Notes under the pieces: generated by a model
What the model saw: only the letters and a program-made list of their open reading frames with translations
Database searches by the model: none
What the model was told of the DNA's origin: nothing
NCBI GenBank assembly: GCA_001600635.1
Contig: BCKL01000027.1
Span: forward strand, 161,075-225,074
Source of the DNA: Leucosporidium creatinivorum
Taxonomy: Eukaryota > Basidiomycota > Microbotryomycetes > Leucosporidiales > Leucosporidiaceae
Length of the DNA stretch: 64,000 bases
Reading direction: 5' to 3'
Shown here: positions 23,626 through 34,541 of the stretch, in pieces
Layout of the letters: every line of letters starts with the position of its first letter
How positions within the stretch are numbered: the stretch's first letter is position 1
Translations under genes and position numbers: made by a program

Positions 23626-24658
23626 AGCTGGAGAGACTGGGGAGAAAAGGGAAGGAGAGAGAGCCAGCGAGCTGCTCGTTTCGCTGGAGGGCTACAGACT
23701 CCGGAGAGGGCACGCCGGGGCCGATTGAAAGCCATGATATACAGAACAAGGGGCTGCGGCGTCAAGGGATGAAAGGGAATGTTTGAGATCCGTGCACGGG
23801 CGAGGAGAAGGGGCTGAGACGAGGAGAAGGGCTGACAAAGGGAGTTTGGCTGCATCGAGTTAGACCTCAACCTTAAACTTCTGCAGTTGTTGGTTTTCGA
23901 CAAACATGTCTCTCTACAAGTACTATGCTCTCCACGATGAAAGGCTACGCTGCACAAGGCGACTCGGGCGGGAGCTTCGGCGCGATTTTGCCTCCACGCT
24001 CGGCGATGGGCTCAACCAGCAAAGTCCAGTCCTCATACTGCACTCTTCGACAGCAACTCGCTCAAATCATCTACCGGTGACCGTGACTTGTGTACGCCTC
24101 TCGTCCTCCAGACTACACCGAGTCCTTTTGATTCTTGGACAGTCGAGGCCGAACGCCTGCTCGGCTCTAGCGGACAGGGCTCGCAGGCTTAGACTTAGAG
24201 ACGAGCACTGGCGACTAAGCAGTCCTGCTTCACGCTCCAGACTGAGCAGGTCCCTCCGACACCCCAGGCCTGAGCTCTTTCGTCGACGCCGAGCACCGAG
24301 CGAGCACTGCCGAGTTGCAGCTCTGGCCATCTGCGCGACCAGCCAGCTTGACTTCTGGTCAGCTAAGGAGCTATTGAGCCTTAGCACAACCTGGAACTTC
24401 GTTGGCGACTGAAGAAGGGCTGTCGCCGTCTCTCAATCTCGAGCGATCGCCTCGAAGGGCTGAGCTTGGGCCTCCCACTCACGTCTCTCCATGCTCTACG
24501 CGCACCTCGCTCCCGAGTATCGAGCGAACAGCGTGTCTCTCCATCGTGCTGCTTTCCCTCTTTTCTCTCTTGTTCTCTCTCTCTGCCCTTTCCACTCCAA
24601 AAAGGCTCGCCTCGCCCTTGCCCTTCTCTTGACCGCTCCTTCTTCTTCAGCAGCAGGC
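23626..24658. other. Divergent intergenic region
   Basis: About 1.03 kb between the starts of the esterase (minus) and the membrane protein (plus), so both promoters lie here. An open frame (23906-24412 plus) is Ser/Arg-rich and without motifs. The last 170 bp are open in frame with the next gene, but the methionine at 24659 is followed by better-looking protein. Confidence 0.45.
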
Positions 24659-26720
24659 ATGGACTCGGCAGCAACGCAAGCAGCTCTCCTGGACTTGCTC
24701 GGCAACTTGCCAGAGGGAGCCAATCCTTTCGAGGCCATCAGGCGGTTTCTGTGGAAACGGCTCGTTCCGGCTGCGCCTCCGAGCTTGCCTTACCAGCTGT
24801 ATGCGCTCAGCGCTGCTCTTGGTGTGTAAGTGGTGTCTGAACGACGACTACCGGAGAACCCGCTCATGCGCTAACCTTTCACCTTTCGAACACCAGCTGC
24901 CTACTGCTAGTGCTGCTCAGTCTCGCCGTTCGGGCGTACGGCCGAGCATTCTGGATCGCAAGAGTGGGAACGAACGGTCTCTGGACACCTCACTGGGCCA
25001 TCTCGTGGAGTATCTCTGCCGTGATACTACTCGTCTGTGAGTCATTCTGTCTCGCTGCAGCACCGCGCGCCTTCGACCTCTGCGTCGCCGAACAGCCGAA
25101 CTAAGTCTTTGCCTGCCTCTATAGGCCTCGAGGCGCAGATCTGGGTCACCTTGGCCTTCTTCAGGGGAGACAGCTTTGTACACAGCTACATCGCTCTCCG
25201 CATCTTTCCTTGGTGAGTGCCGACAGCCGACGGGAGCGCCTGAGCGCCGAGGGAAGCCCGAGCTGACCCTTGCACCCTAACAGGATGGCTTCGTGGACGG
25301 GAGGATGGACCGCTCTCTGGAGTCTTGCCGTCAGCTACCTCACCCATCGCAACGCCATGGGAAAACTGCAGATTACTCCGGCCCGAGCTCTTGTGGTCAA
25401 CTCGGTCCTCCTCCTCATCCCTGTTCTCTACTTCGTCGCCCTGCTACCCTTCGCCATCAAAGCATGCCTAACATACAAGTCGTTGCTCGACATCTTCGCC
25501 TCTCTCGACCAGCAGCTCCGGGAAGGCGCGGCAACTTACGATCCCTCGACCTTTTCCCTCCTCTCCCTCGCTCCCGGGCTCGCTCCCCTCACCTCGCTCT
25601 CCAGCCTCTTTGGGACGCTTATATGGGACATCCAAAACTCTTTCACTGTGCTCGCGGCCTCCGTGTTTGTCATCATGCCTGTGGGTGGTGCACCGCATCT
25701 TTACCTGAGTTCGGCGCTGACCTTCTCTATGGCAGCTCTTGATCATCGTCGCGATTCTCCATCTGCGCTCCCTCTCAGAAGTAATCCACGAGAATACCTC
25801 CATGTTGAGCTCGCTGGAGAGTAGTGCGATCAAAGAGACAGCCCTCCTGCGCAGCTATACGGTGAGCGGCTCTTCGCCGAAGCCGAGCGAAGGGCATCGC
25901 CTACCCGAGCTGCAGCTGATCACGTATCTTGTTCCCAGAACCTCAAATGGACTTCCATTTCGTTCATCTCCATCTGTGGTATGTCAGAGAGACTGTGCTG
26001 GACGACCCTAATCGCTGACTAGTCTCGCCTCTCTCCTCTTCGCAGCCTTCTTCGGCGCCGTCGCCCTCTACGTTTCCATCGACACAACACCCTCCCTGAC
26101 GGATCTTACGGTGCTCCAAATAGACCTCCTCATGCCTCTGTGAGAGCACCTCCCGCGCTCGCCTCGGCGTTGTGATTCGGCCCTTACTTCGCCCGCCACT
26201 CGCCTACAGCTACGTCTTCGCCGTCTTCGGCATCCCCACCGCCATACTCCTCTTTGTCCGCTCCCTGGACGTCCTGGAGCCAACCTCCACCTTGATCAAC
26301 TCGAACGGCCGATTCACCACCTCGGTCGGCGTCGGCGGCAAGTCGTTGAACAGCTCGAACGCTCAACCTCCCAACGGCTTCGAGATGGTCACGCCGAGTG
26401 CTGGAGGACAGCATCTCAGTAAGGAACAGCTTTTCAAGATGGGGCTGAGGGATGGGGAGGTGGAGCTGGAGGAGTTGGGCGAGCAGGAACCGAGGAGAGC
26501 TGGGCCGAGCCCGAGGGGCGCAACGGTCGACCGGGACGCGGATGGGTGGTTCAGGGAGCTAGGTGGGGCACTTGATATGCAACAGGAGGGGAAGAGCTCG
26601 TTCAGCTCGAGCGCGACGCCGAGGTTGGAGATGGGGGAGGAGGGAGTTGAGGTCGACGACGAGGCAGCGAGGCGGCAGAAAAGAAGGAGCTCGTTGTGGC
26701 TCTCCTCGGGGAATGCTTAA
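24659..26720 (+). CDS. Polytopic membrane protein, probably seven membrane spans, unknown function
   Basis: At least seven exons beginning MDSAATQAALLDLLGNLPEG. Seen: successive hydrophobic stretches at ALGVCLLLVLLSLAVRAY, AISWSISAVILLV, the segment starting IWVTLAFF, WTALWSLAVSYL, VVNSVLLLIPVLYFVALLPF, FTVLAASVFVIMP-LLIIVAIL, ISFISICAFFGAVALYV and YVFAVFGIPTAILLFV, then a long hydrophilic, acidic C-terminal tail of about 150 residues ending SLWLSSGNA. The number of spans (seven or eight) was judged by eye. Known: basidiomycetes have many uncharacterised seven-span proteins, some receptor-like; nothing here identifies a ligand or a G-protein motif. Exon junctions fall between spans and join in phase where I checked (GT + C TGC at the first intron). 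The upstream open frame to 24491 was not used. I cannot assign a function. Confidence 0.65.
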
Positions 26721-26900
26721 GGGTGTGGTTGGCGCACATAGTACCACTTATAGATGCTGTTGAACTCTGGGCTGTATGCTCATGACTATGGATCGAGTCG
26801 TTGTAAGCGGGTTGTCTCGGCGAAGGTCGAAACTTGGGCTTCCCGCCTCTCCAATGACGGCTTGTAGATGCGAGCTGAAGATGTATGACCAGACGACCTC

Positions 26901-28423
26901 CTACAGATCAATGCCACCCCACTCCTCGTCCTCTCCTCCAGCCTCATCAATCTCAATCCCACCCCACTCGGCCTCCTCCTTCTCCGCCGCCACGCCCGGT
27001 GCGCCATCCTCCTGAGTCTCGGCCCCAATCCCACCCCACGCCTCCTCCTCCTCACCTTCCTTCGCATCTTCCCCACTAGCCCTCATTTCCTCCTTCGAAT
27101 CCACGCCGTCCTCACCCTCCACCGCCTCAGCTCCATCCCCATGAATCACGATACAGAAGTTATTCCTATGCACTCCCGCCCTCACTTCCTCGCGCTTCCA
27201 ACTCTTGCCGTCGCCCCGGCCGTCGCCTACTCGCTTGAGGAGCCAGTAGGTCAGCTTGGCCGAGTCGTGTTGCCGGACGGGGGCGAAGCCGCAGGTTAGG
27301 AGGATGGAGGTCAGGCGGGCATGGGTCATGTAGCGTGAGTTGGTGAGGCAGGGAAGGGGGAGGACAAGGTAGAGGAGGCCGGTGGGCTTGAGGTACGAGT
27401 GGGCGTGGCGGAGCATGTCGGCTGTGGGAGTGACGGAACGTCAGCTCTTCGGCAGGAGAGTTTGGTGAGAGCAGAGAGGCACGGACCTCGCTTGGTGAGA
27501 CTGCCCTCGAAGTTGACGACGAGCGAGAGACCGACGACGTCGAACTTCTTGTCCTCGGCGGGGGGGGGGTAGTCGAAGAAATCGCATTGGATGACGTGAG
27601 GGGCGCCAGAGTTGAGGTCGATGGAGGTGGCCTCGATCCATGGCCAGTCGTTGTCTGTAGAGGTGATCCGAGGGTCAGCGAGTGCGGTCTCACAGCGAGA
27701 AGAAGGGAAGCCGACGAACAGCTGGTTCCCTGAATCGCTCCCACGTCGAGTAGGCGGAGCTAGAGGATGGAAGAAAGTCAGCAGATGATCTCAAAGCTTC
27801 AGCTGCATGACTTACCTTCTCCCGAGGCTTCTTGGGAGGCCAGGTCTTGGATCCGTCGGCGTTGATGATGGGCTCGACCTTCTCCTTCGCCTTGCCCTTG
27901 TCGACTCCGACCTTGAGCTCCTGCAGCTGCTTGACGCACCACTTGCCACTCTCTCCTCCCCTCTTCTTGTCTCCACCATGCACACTGGCCGCCTGGTACG
28001 CCTCGAGCCCTCCCAGCTCCTTCTGCCGAGCAAGGAGCTTCTTCCTCTCCTGAGCATCGGTCAACGCCGGTGAAGCGAGTTGCTTCTGAATAGCATGGTA
28101 CTCCTGGATGAGAGCGACCTTCTCGGCGCGGTTGCCCTCGTCCACTACAGGAGCGGCGTTGGCTGGCGAGAGGTCGGCGGGAGCTTCGACGGAGGGGTCG
28201 GCGATGGGGTTGCCTTCGTCGTCCACGAAGCCGGTGTCGAGGACATTGCCCTTGGAGGCCTTCTTGCCCTTGGGCTTGGAGCGCTGGAGGAACTTGGGCT
28301 TCTTCTTGTCTTGTCGGCTCGCCTTGCGAGCTTTCGCTTCTGGGTTGTTGGTCTGAGGAGCGGCGAGCAAAGGTCAGTTCGAACTGCGATATCGGTAGCA
28401 GTCTCCGAGCTCACGTGGGGCAT
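26901..28423 (-). CDS. BMT2: 25S rRNA adenine-N1 methyltransferase Bmt2-like
   Basis: Starts with a 9-nt exon (28423-28415, ATG CCC CAC) spliced to an exon beginning at 28352, stop at 26901-26903. Seen: a Lys-rich N-terminus (KKPKFLQRSKPKGKKASKG) suited to nucleolar import, LASPALTDAQERKKLLARQK, EAYQAASVHGGDKKRGGESG, a SAM-binding motif KLRLLDVGAIQ, IEATSIDLNS, FDVVGLSLVVNFE, then SYLKPTGLLYLVLPLPCL and MTHARLTSILLTCGF. Known: budding yeast Bmt2 (YBR141C) makes m1A in helix 65 of 25S rRNA in the nucleolus; this motif order is diagnostic. The C-terminal extension of about 90 residues is very acidic and carries three Trp-Gly-Gly-Ile units (AWGGIG, EWGGIEI, EWGGIDL), which I do not recognise from yeast. 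It sits head-to-head with the SRP receptor gene. Confidence 0.88.
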
Positions 28424-28811
28424 GGTGGGAGTTGTACGAGAGCTAGCAGCGCAGGCGGAAAGGCGAGACGAGCGAACGCGCAAAAACTGGCGGCTGAGCG
28501 GAGGAGGGCCGAGAGTGTTGTAAGATGGTAGAAGCCGGTTCGTGTAGCCTTTGCGAGTGTTCCGAAGCAGTCGAGGTGAAGCGCGACGAGTGAGATGTAA
28601 GAGAGCAACCTTGGCCCTTCGCATTTCGCTAGAAGTCGAGCGCTGGCTGGGTTGATCCCCGCCCGCATCACCTCGTCAGCTCGCTTCGACTCGTACAGCT
28701 ACAGCACTGCTTCTTACAGCTCCGACTAGAACCGCACAGCTCGCAGCACAGCTCACTCAGCTACAAGATCGAATCGCCCGCCCCATCTCGTGATCTGCCT
28801 CGCTCGCCGCC
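28424..28811. promoter_or_regulatory. Divergent promoter between BMT2 and SRP receptor gene
   Basis: Only about 390 bp separate the two start codons. One product modifies rRNA and the other docks translating ribosomes at the ER, so shared control is plausible (inference). A GCTACA/CTACAG-like word recurs between 28690 and 28765; no factor site is assigned. Confidence 0.4.
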
Positions 28812-31439
28812 ATGCTCGACCATTTCTCTATCCTGTAGGTCTTCAGCTAGCTCGACAGGAAAGCCTGCTAATCGTGCAAAACCCCTACAGCACTCAAGGC
28901 GGTCTCGTACTCTGGTCACGCTCCTTCACCCCATCCCCTTCGCCGTTCGACGCTCTGATCCGCTCGGCGCTCATCGAGGAGCGGTCTACCAGCACCAGCA
29001 GCTCGTCTTCATCCATATCAACCTGGACTAAAGACGGCTTCACCCTCCTATGGACGCTGCACAACGAGTTGGACCTCATCTTCGTCTGCGCGTACCAGCG
29101 GATCCTCCAGCTCTCGTACGTCGAAGAGCTGCTGGAGCAGGTCAAGCGAGCCTTCCTCAAGGGATACGAGGAGAGCGTCAAGGCTGTCGTATGGAGCGCC
29201 AAGGGCAAGGACGTGCTTACGAGCGGGCATCCAGCTGCTGGAGCGCTGTTCGGCCCCGAGGGCTGGAAAGGACTGTTCAAGGGGTGGGAGGAGACCTTCA
29301 GTAAGTTACTGAGGGATCTGGAGCTCGGCGCTGCCAAGGTGAGCTCTGCGGATGGACTGGGGACGAGCGACGCGTGTGCGGGGGGAGATAACTGATCGCG
29401 TGTTGCCCCTCCTCGAACAGACGAGGAAGGTCGTCAAGCCTCGTGCAGCTACTGTGGACGACGATGTACCGAGTAGCGAAGCCTCCGAGGCAGCAAGTAC
29501 GTCCTTCTGTCATCCGGCGCCGAATCTCGAGCTGATCTTCGCACTTTCCTAGCTCTCGCTCTCGGCGAATCGGGCGACGCTGTTGATCCTCAGGCCATCG
29601 CACGGAATATCGCTGCTCTCAAAGCGCGGCAAAAGGCTGGCAAGGGCTCGCCCAAGTCGGCGAAGAAGGTCGTAGCCGAGGTTGACACTGGCTCCGAGTG
29701 AGCTCGTTCTCAGCCAGCATTCGCTCTGCAGAGCGCTAACTGTCCCATTACAACAGCACCGACACTTCGCGCCGGACTCCCATCAAGAAGACGGCGACCA
29801 AGTGGGCCGACTCGAAGGTCAGCGCCGCCGACCTCGCCGCCTACGACTACTCTTCAGACGCCCCTTCATCTGGCACCTCCACTCCCGTCAAATCCCTCGT
29901 CTCCTCTACCGCATTAGGCAAGCGCTCAAAGTCAGGCCTCTACGAAGTCGCCGACTACGCCGACCTGTCGGACGAGGAGGACGACGATGAGGAGGACGAC
30001 ACTCCCGCCGCAGCTACCTCGGCCTCGGCCTTCTCCTCCCTCTTCTCTCGCCTCTCGCTCACACCCAAGGCCCTCACCGCCGCCGACCTCGCTCCCACTC
30101 TCGAAACGATGCGCCAACACCTCATGTCCAAGAACGTCGCCAAGGACATCGCCGACAAGGTCTGCGAGGCGGTGGGCAAATCCCTCGAAGGACGAAAAGT
30201 AGGCGGCTTCGGCGGCAGCGGCGTCAAGAAGGAAGTCCGAAAAGCACTGGAGCAATCCCTCGTCCGGATCCTCACTCCCAAAACCTCGACCGACCTCCTC
30301 CTCGAAATCACGCGCAAGAAATCCGCCGCCGCTTCCTCCTACAAAGCCGCCACCGGCAAGGCCGCACCACCAACAGATCCATACACTCTCACCTTTGTCG
30401 GCGTCAACGGCGTGGGCAAATCGACCAACCTCTCCAAAGTGGCCTTCTGGCTGCTGCAGAACAACCTTCGAGTCCTCATTGCCGCTTGTGATACGTTCAG
30501 GAGTGGAGCGGTCGAGCAGTTGAGGGTGCATGTGAGGAATCTGGGGAAGCTGGGAGAAGAGTTGGGTGGGCTTGGAGTCGAGGGAGAGGGTGGGGTTAAG
30601 AGGGTCGAGCTGTTTGAGAGGGGGTATGGAAAGGACGCGGCGGGTATCGCAAAAGAAGCGATCAAGTATGGTGAGTGGGTCGTTATCTCGCAGTCGAGCG
30701 AGCAGTCGATGCCGGGGAGTCGCTCGCTAATCTCAACTTCCCCTCGCTCGCAGGCAAGGAGCAAGGCTTCGACGTCGTTCTGATCGACACTGCTGGTCGT
30801 ATGCAGGATAACGAGCCGCTGATGAGGGCGTTGGCAAAGGTTCGTCTTCCGCCCCTTCGCTCATCTAGATTCGCCAGCTGACCCTACCGCTCTCTTCCTC
30901 CCGCCGTTCGCTCGCCTCCCTCAACTCTGCCCTCCGCCCACCGATCTCCTCGCTATCTGGCTCACCCCACACAGCTCGTGCAAGTCAACAATCCCGACAA
31001 GATCGTCTTCGTCGGCGAGGCCCTCGTCGGCAACGAGGCCGTCGACCAGCTCACCAAGTTCAACCGCTCGCTGAGGGATTTCTCTGGTGGAGCTGGAAAC
31101 CCTCGAGGCATCGATGGTATGATCCTGACCAAGTGAGTTATTCAGATTGTCGCTTTGCCTCGCTTTTGGGGAGAGCCAAGCTGACTTGGCCCTTTCTCTC
31201 CTCCCTCGCTCGCTCGCTTCAAAGGTTCGACACCATCGACGACAAGGTGAGTGCTCGCTCTTTCTGTCTTCCTCGCTTCCCTCGCTGATTCAATTTCCCT
31301 CACTTCGCAGGTCGGCGCCGCCCTCTCGATGACCTACGTGACGGGCCAGCCCATCCTCTTCGTCGGCACAGGACAGACTTACTCGGATCTCAGGAGTTTA
31401 AGGGTCGCGCATATTGTCGGAGCACTGCTGCAGGATTAG
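28812..31439 (+). CDS. SRP101: Signal recognition particle receptor alpha subunit
   Basis: First exon 28812-28834 encodes MLDHFSI plus part of Leu; the next gives [13 protein letters not shown], the conserved start of the SRX longin domain that binds the beta subunit. Then comes a charged linker, an N-domain ([20 protein letters not shown]) and the NG GTPase: G1 [33 protein letters not shown]3 [33 protein letters not shown]4 in LTKFDTIDDK, and [20 protein letters not shown]. Known: with SRP54 this GTPase docks ribosome-nascent-chain complexes at the ER membrane. All GTPase motifs appear intact. One internal exon (31225-31246) is 22 nt and encodes the FDTIDDK part of G4. Stop at 31437-31439. 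The symbol follows the budding yeast name. Confidence 0.93.
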
Positions 31440-32093
31440 TGATGGAGAAAGGCGTGCAAGAAGTCGTTATTCTAGGGCGCCGACTCGAGCGAGAACTTTG
31501 AAGCTCTCGCCTTGCTGGCTCCTGCGTGCTTGCTGAGTTCAAACGCTCCGTTCAAGATGCTTCGATCCTGGCTGGACGTCTCCGCTTTCCACGCTCGCTC
31601 GATCTGTCCTTCGTCCCATGTCGCAGCCAGCGCCGAGCAGCTGCGCATCTCCTCCTCGTTTCCCGTCCTCCCCATCGCCCGAGACTGCTCGAACTCCCTA
31701 GGCATTGAACCTGGACGTACGGGCGATGTGCCAGAGTGATGCTCGGCGTATGAGGCGCCCTCGAAGTGTTTCCTGGCATCCCCCTTTTCGCCGGCGTAAC
31801 CAAAAAGGGCTCGGGGATGTGTCGTGGGTTCTGTACAGTCGACTACACGCCCTTGCGGTACCTTTGATGTCTCAAACCGGCTGAGCAGCTATCAGTCACC
31901 TCAAGCTGCACTGGCTACTTCCGTCGAGCGCTTCCTCGGGCTTTCGATCGTCGCCACGGAAGCTGCACGAGAGTGGCCGACGACTAACGCGAGGTCGCTA
32001 GCCTGTTGTGCAACATCTACTATGCATTCCACACTCCAGAGCAAATAGTCGGCCGCTCTGCTCCACAGTGCCCCCCGAGTCCCCCCCTGGCAG
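31440..32093. other. Intergenic, nothing recognised before the tandem array
   Basis: About 650 bp after the SRP receptor gene. The 3' end (from about 32040) begins to resemble the C-rich part of the following repeat units. Short frames near 31470-31800 have no motifs. Confidence 0.45.
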
Positions 32094-33236
32094 TGGCCTG
32101 AGAGATGCTGTACATCGAATTCTGAGATTAGGCTGGTGACAGCACTGATGGTACTCTACGGAGTGAGAGCCCTAGCACTAGAGTACTACACTGCAGCAAA
32201 AAGGTCAGCTCATCAGCCAGAAACAGCCCCGCCGAGTCCTCTGCTCGGCAAAGAGTGGCCGCAAGAAGTTGTACATCGAATCATGAGATTAGGCTGGTGA
32301 CAGAAGCTGTTGTTACTCTAAATAGTGCGAGCTACAACACTAGTACTACACTGCAGCAAAAATACAGCCGATTAGCAGCAGAAAGAGCCCGGCGAACCCC
32401 CCTGCTCGGCGAAGTGGCCACAAGAAGGTGTACATTGAATTATGAGAATAGGTAGGTGACAGCAGTTGACGTTACTTTACATGATGAGAGCTATAGCAGG
32501 AGAACTATACTGCAGCAAAAATTTAGCCCATCCGCAGAAAGCGATCCGCCGAACCCCCTGCTCGGCGAAGGTGGTCTGAGAAGATCTACATCGAATTATG
32601 AGAATAGGTGGTGACAGCAGTTGATGTTACTCTACATAGTAAGAGCTATAGCAGGAGGACTACACTGCAGCAAAAAAGTCAGCCCATCCGCAGAAAGCGA
32701 TCCGCCGAACCTCCCCTGCTCGGCGAAGATGGTCCTGAGAGTTGCACATTGAATTATGAGATTAGGTGGTGACAGCAGTTGATGTTACTCTACAGAGTGA
32801 GAGCTATAGCAGTACTCCACTGCAGCAAAAAGGTCAGCTCATCAGCCAGAAACAGCTCCGCCGAACCCCCCCTGCTCGGCGAAGATGGTCCTGAGAGTTG
32901 TACGTTGAATTATGAGATTAGGTGGTGACAGCAGTTGATGTTACTCTACAGAGTGAGAGCTATAGCAGTACTCCACTGCAGCAAAAATGCAGCCCGTCAG
33001 CAGCAGACTACCTCCGCCGAACCTCCCCTGCTCGGCGAAGATGGTCCTGAGAAGTTGTACATTGAATTATGAGAATAGGTGGGTGACGTTACTCTACCGA
33101 GTAAGAGCTAGGAGGACTACACTGCAGCAAAAAGGTCAGCAGCAGAGACTCCCGCCGAGTCCCCCCCACCCCCTGCTCGGCGAAGTGTGGCCGCAAGAAG
33201 TTGTACATCGAATTATGAGAATATGCTTGTGGTAAA
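32094..33236. repeat. Tandem array of about eight 155-bp units
   Basis: The word ACTGCAGCAAAAA (with one T/A variant) recurs with its CTGCAG starting at 32191, 32351, 32510, 32665, 32820, 32976 and 33122, that is every 146-160 bp. A second anchor, TACATYGAATTATGAGA-like, appears in eight positions (about 32109, 32270, 32429, 32585, 32743, 32897, 33055, 33200). Each unit also carries a C-rich block flanked by CGCCGA and TCGGCG-like arms, which can form a 6-bp hairpin with an 11-nt loop. Units differ by point changes and small indels, and the inner units (32585-33050) are the most alike, as expected from unequal exchange. No coding frame is kept across units. The last unit breaks off about 20 bp before the 3' end of the tRNA gene. 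Function unknown. Confidence 0.9.
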
Positions 33237-33251
33237 ATCGACTGGACCAGC

Positions 33252-33257
33252 AAAAAA
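33252..33257 (-). terminator. RNA polymerase III terminator
   Basis: A run of six T on the minus strand directly follows the tRNA discriminator base, as expected for Pol III termination. Confidence 0.75.
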
Positions 33258-33263
33258 TGAAGC

Positions 33264-33297
<34 letters not shown>

Positions 33298-33354
33298 CGT
33301 ACATATGATCATGTCACCTTAAGCTGGCGCCTTAGACCGCTCGGCCAAAGCTCC
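33258..33354 (-). tRNA. tRNA-Leu (anticodon AAG) with a 17-nt intron
   Basis: Read on minus, the 7-bp acceptor stem pairs GGAGCTT with AGGCTTC (one G-U at 2-71 and one U-G at 6-67). The A box region is TGGCCGAGCGGTCTAAGGC, typical of tRNA-Leu with its large D loop. The anticodon stem CCAGC/GCTGG encloses TT-AAG-G, then a 17-nt intron (33316-33300) between positions 37 and 38, the standard place. A long variable arm (CC-GAAA-GG) and the T arm GTGGG-TTCAAAT-CCCAC follow, discriminator A. AAG (read as IAG) decodes CUU/CUC Leu codons. Class II variable arm and anticodon agree with leucine. Confidence 0.93.
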
Positions 33355-34541
33355 TTTTTGGTTTTTTTTTTCTGTAGGTTGTGGATTGGCAGACTCACTA
33401 AGGCAAATCTACCGATAACTCCAACTAGACGAATTGGCTCATAAGCCGACTACACCGGTAAGGGTGGCGAATTGGATCCGGCCGACAGGCGTGTTGCTTG
33501 CCCAACTGGTTGTCCATAATCCATCATGCGGTGGAGGTGCATGGGTGAGGGTGGCGGGTGGGGAAGGGGGGTTGGAGCGATTGGTGGAGCGATAAAAGTC
33601 GAAAATTGTGGGGCAGGGGCTCCTCAGAGCTGGTTTTCAAAAACTGTATGGCAATACCAGTGTCGCTAGTTTGCCTCACTGGACAATGTAGTCTGTCGGT
33701 AGGGTCTTACTGGCGAGAGATGAGAGCTAGGCAGCCAATCACCGAGCCTGCTCTCCGGGGCTCCTCCTTTCGACCTTGCTGCTCTCTCCGGCTCCTTCTC
33801 GCGTCGACGGCTCAGCTCGCCAAGCAGATGCGAAGCAGCTGAGGGGGAAAGGGGGGAGAGGGAGGAGTGCCCGTTGGAGGCAGACTGAGAACGGCAATCG
33901 CAGAACTTCCCCCCAGTCGGCCCAAAGCGTTCCAGCGAAGCCTCACAAGCAGAGGAGGGCGGGTGGGTCATTGCTCGTAGCAGGCGAGCTGAGCTGTAGC
34001 CGAAGCGAGTCGGGGTGAAGAGACGAGCGAAAAGTGAGCAGGCAACCTCGACTCGCGCCGTCCCGCGAGAAGTGCCTTCGCCTGCGCAAGCTCCGAGGAA
34101 GGCTCCCTCTTCGTCGATGCTCGGGTGGCAGTCGGAGTGATTGACAGGAAACATGGAGTTCTTAGTGTCTCTGCTGTGTTGTCGTATATCGGGAGGGATC
34201 CTGACATCCCGCTCACCAAACTGCCGCCTCGGCTGGTGACTGCTCTCTACAGGCTTCGGCGACGGTTGGAGCTGGACGTAGCCAGGAGGAGACAGCCTGG
34301 CTGGCTCAGCGCCCTGTATACAATCATACTCCAGTATTAATGCTCAAGTAGTAGTCGAGACGCTCACTTCTGCTCTCTCCGTGCTCACACTCGGCTGGCT
34401 CCCGCTCGGCTTCGGACCTCTCGCCGCCCCGACTTGAACCCTTCTCGCTCCTCTCTCCCTCCTTCTACACGCTGTGAAGCGACGTGGAATGCAAAGCACA
34501 TAGTGCTACAAACGAGGGTATAAAGGAGTGGAAGAGGCAAC
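33355..34541. other. Intergenic, gene-poor
   Basis: About 1.2 kb. Holds a T/A-rich run just upstream of the tRNA 5' end, then G-rich sequence near 33540-33620. Frames such as 33666-34154 (minus) and 34125-34340 (plus) were inspected and have neither domain-like text nor consistent splice signals. The 3' end of the GPI-type gene begins at 34542. Confidence 0.45.

Noticed and set aside
27560-27571. G-homopolymer as a possible frameshift in BMT2
   Set aside because: The run encodes consecutive Pro codons within YPPPPAEDKKFDVVG and the frame stays open to the next motif.
32094-33236. CRISPR-like array
   Set aside because: Units are contiguous 155-bp tandem repeats without unique spacers, in a eukaryotic genome, with no cas genes.
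32094-33236. Tandem snoRNA cluster (box C/D) in the repeat units
   Set aside because: TTGATGTT and CTGAG resemble boxes C and D in some units, but the box C match is poor and no terminal stem pairs consistently. RNA data would be needed.
33666-34154. Possible minus-strand gene in the gene-poor region
   Set aside because: No hydrophobic core pattern, no splice support and no family resemblance.
31440-34541. Transposon or virus-like element in the gene-poor region
   Set aside because: No transposase, reverse transcriptase or integrase text, no terminal inverted or long direct repeats, and no target duplications were seen.
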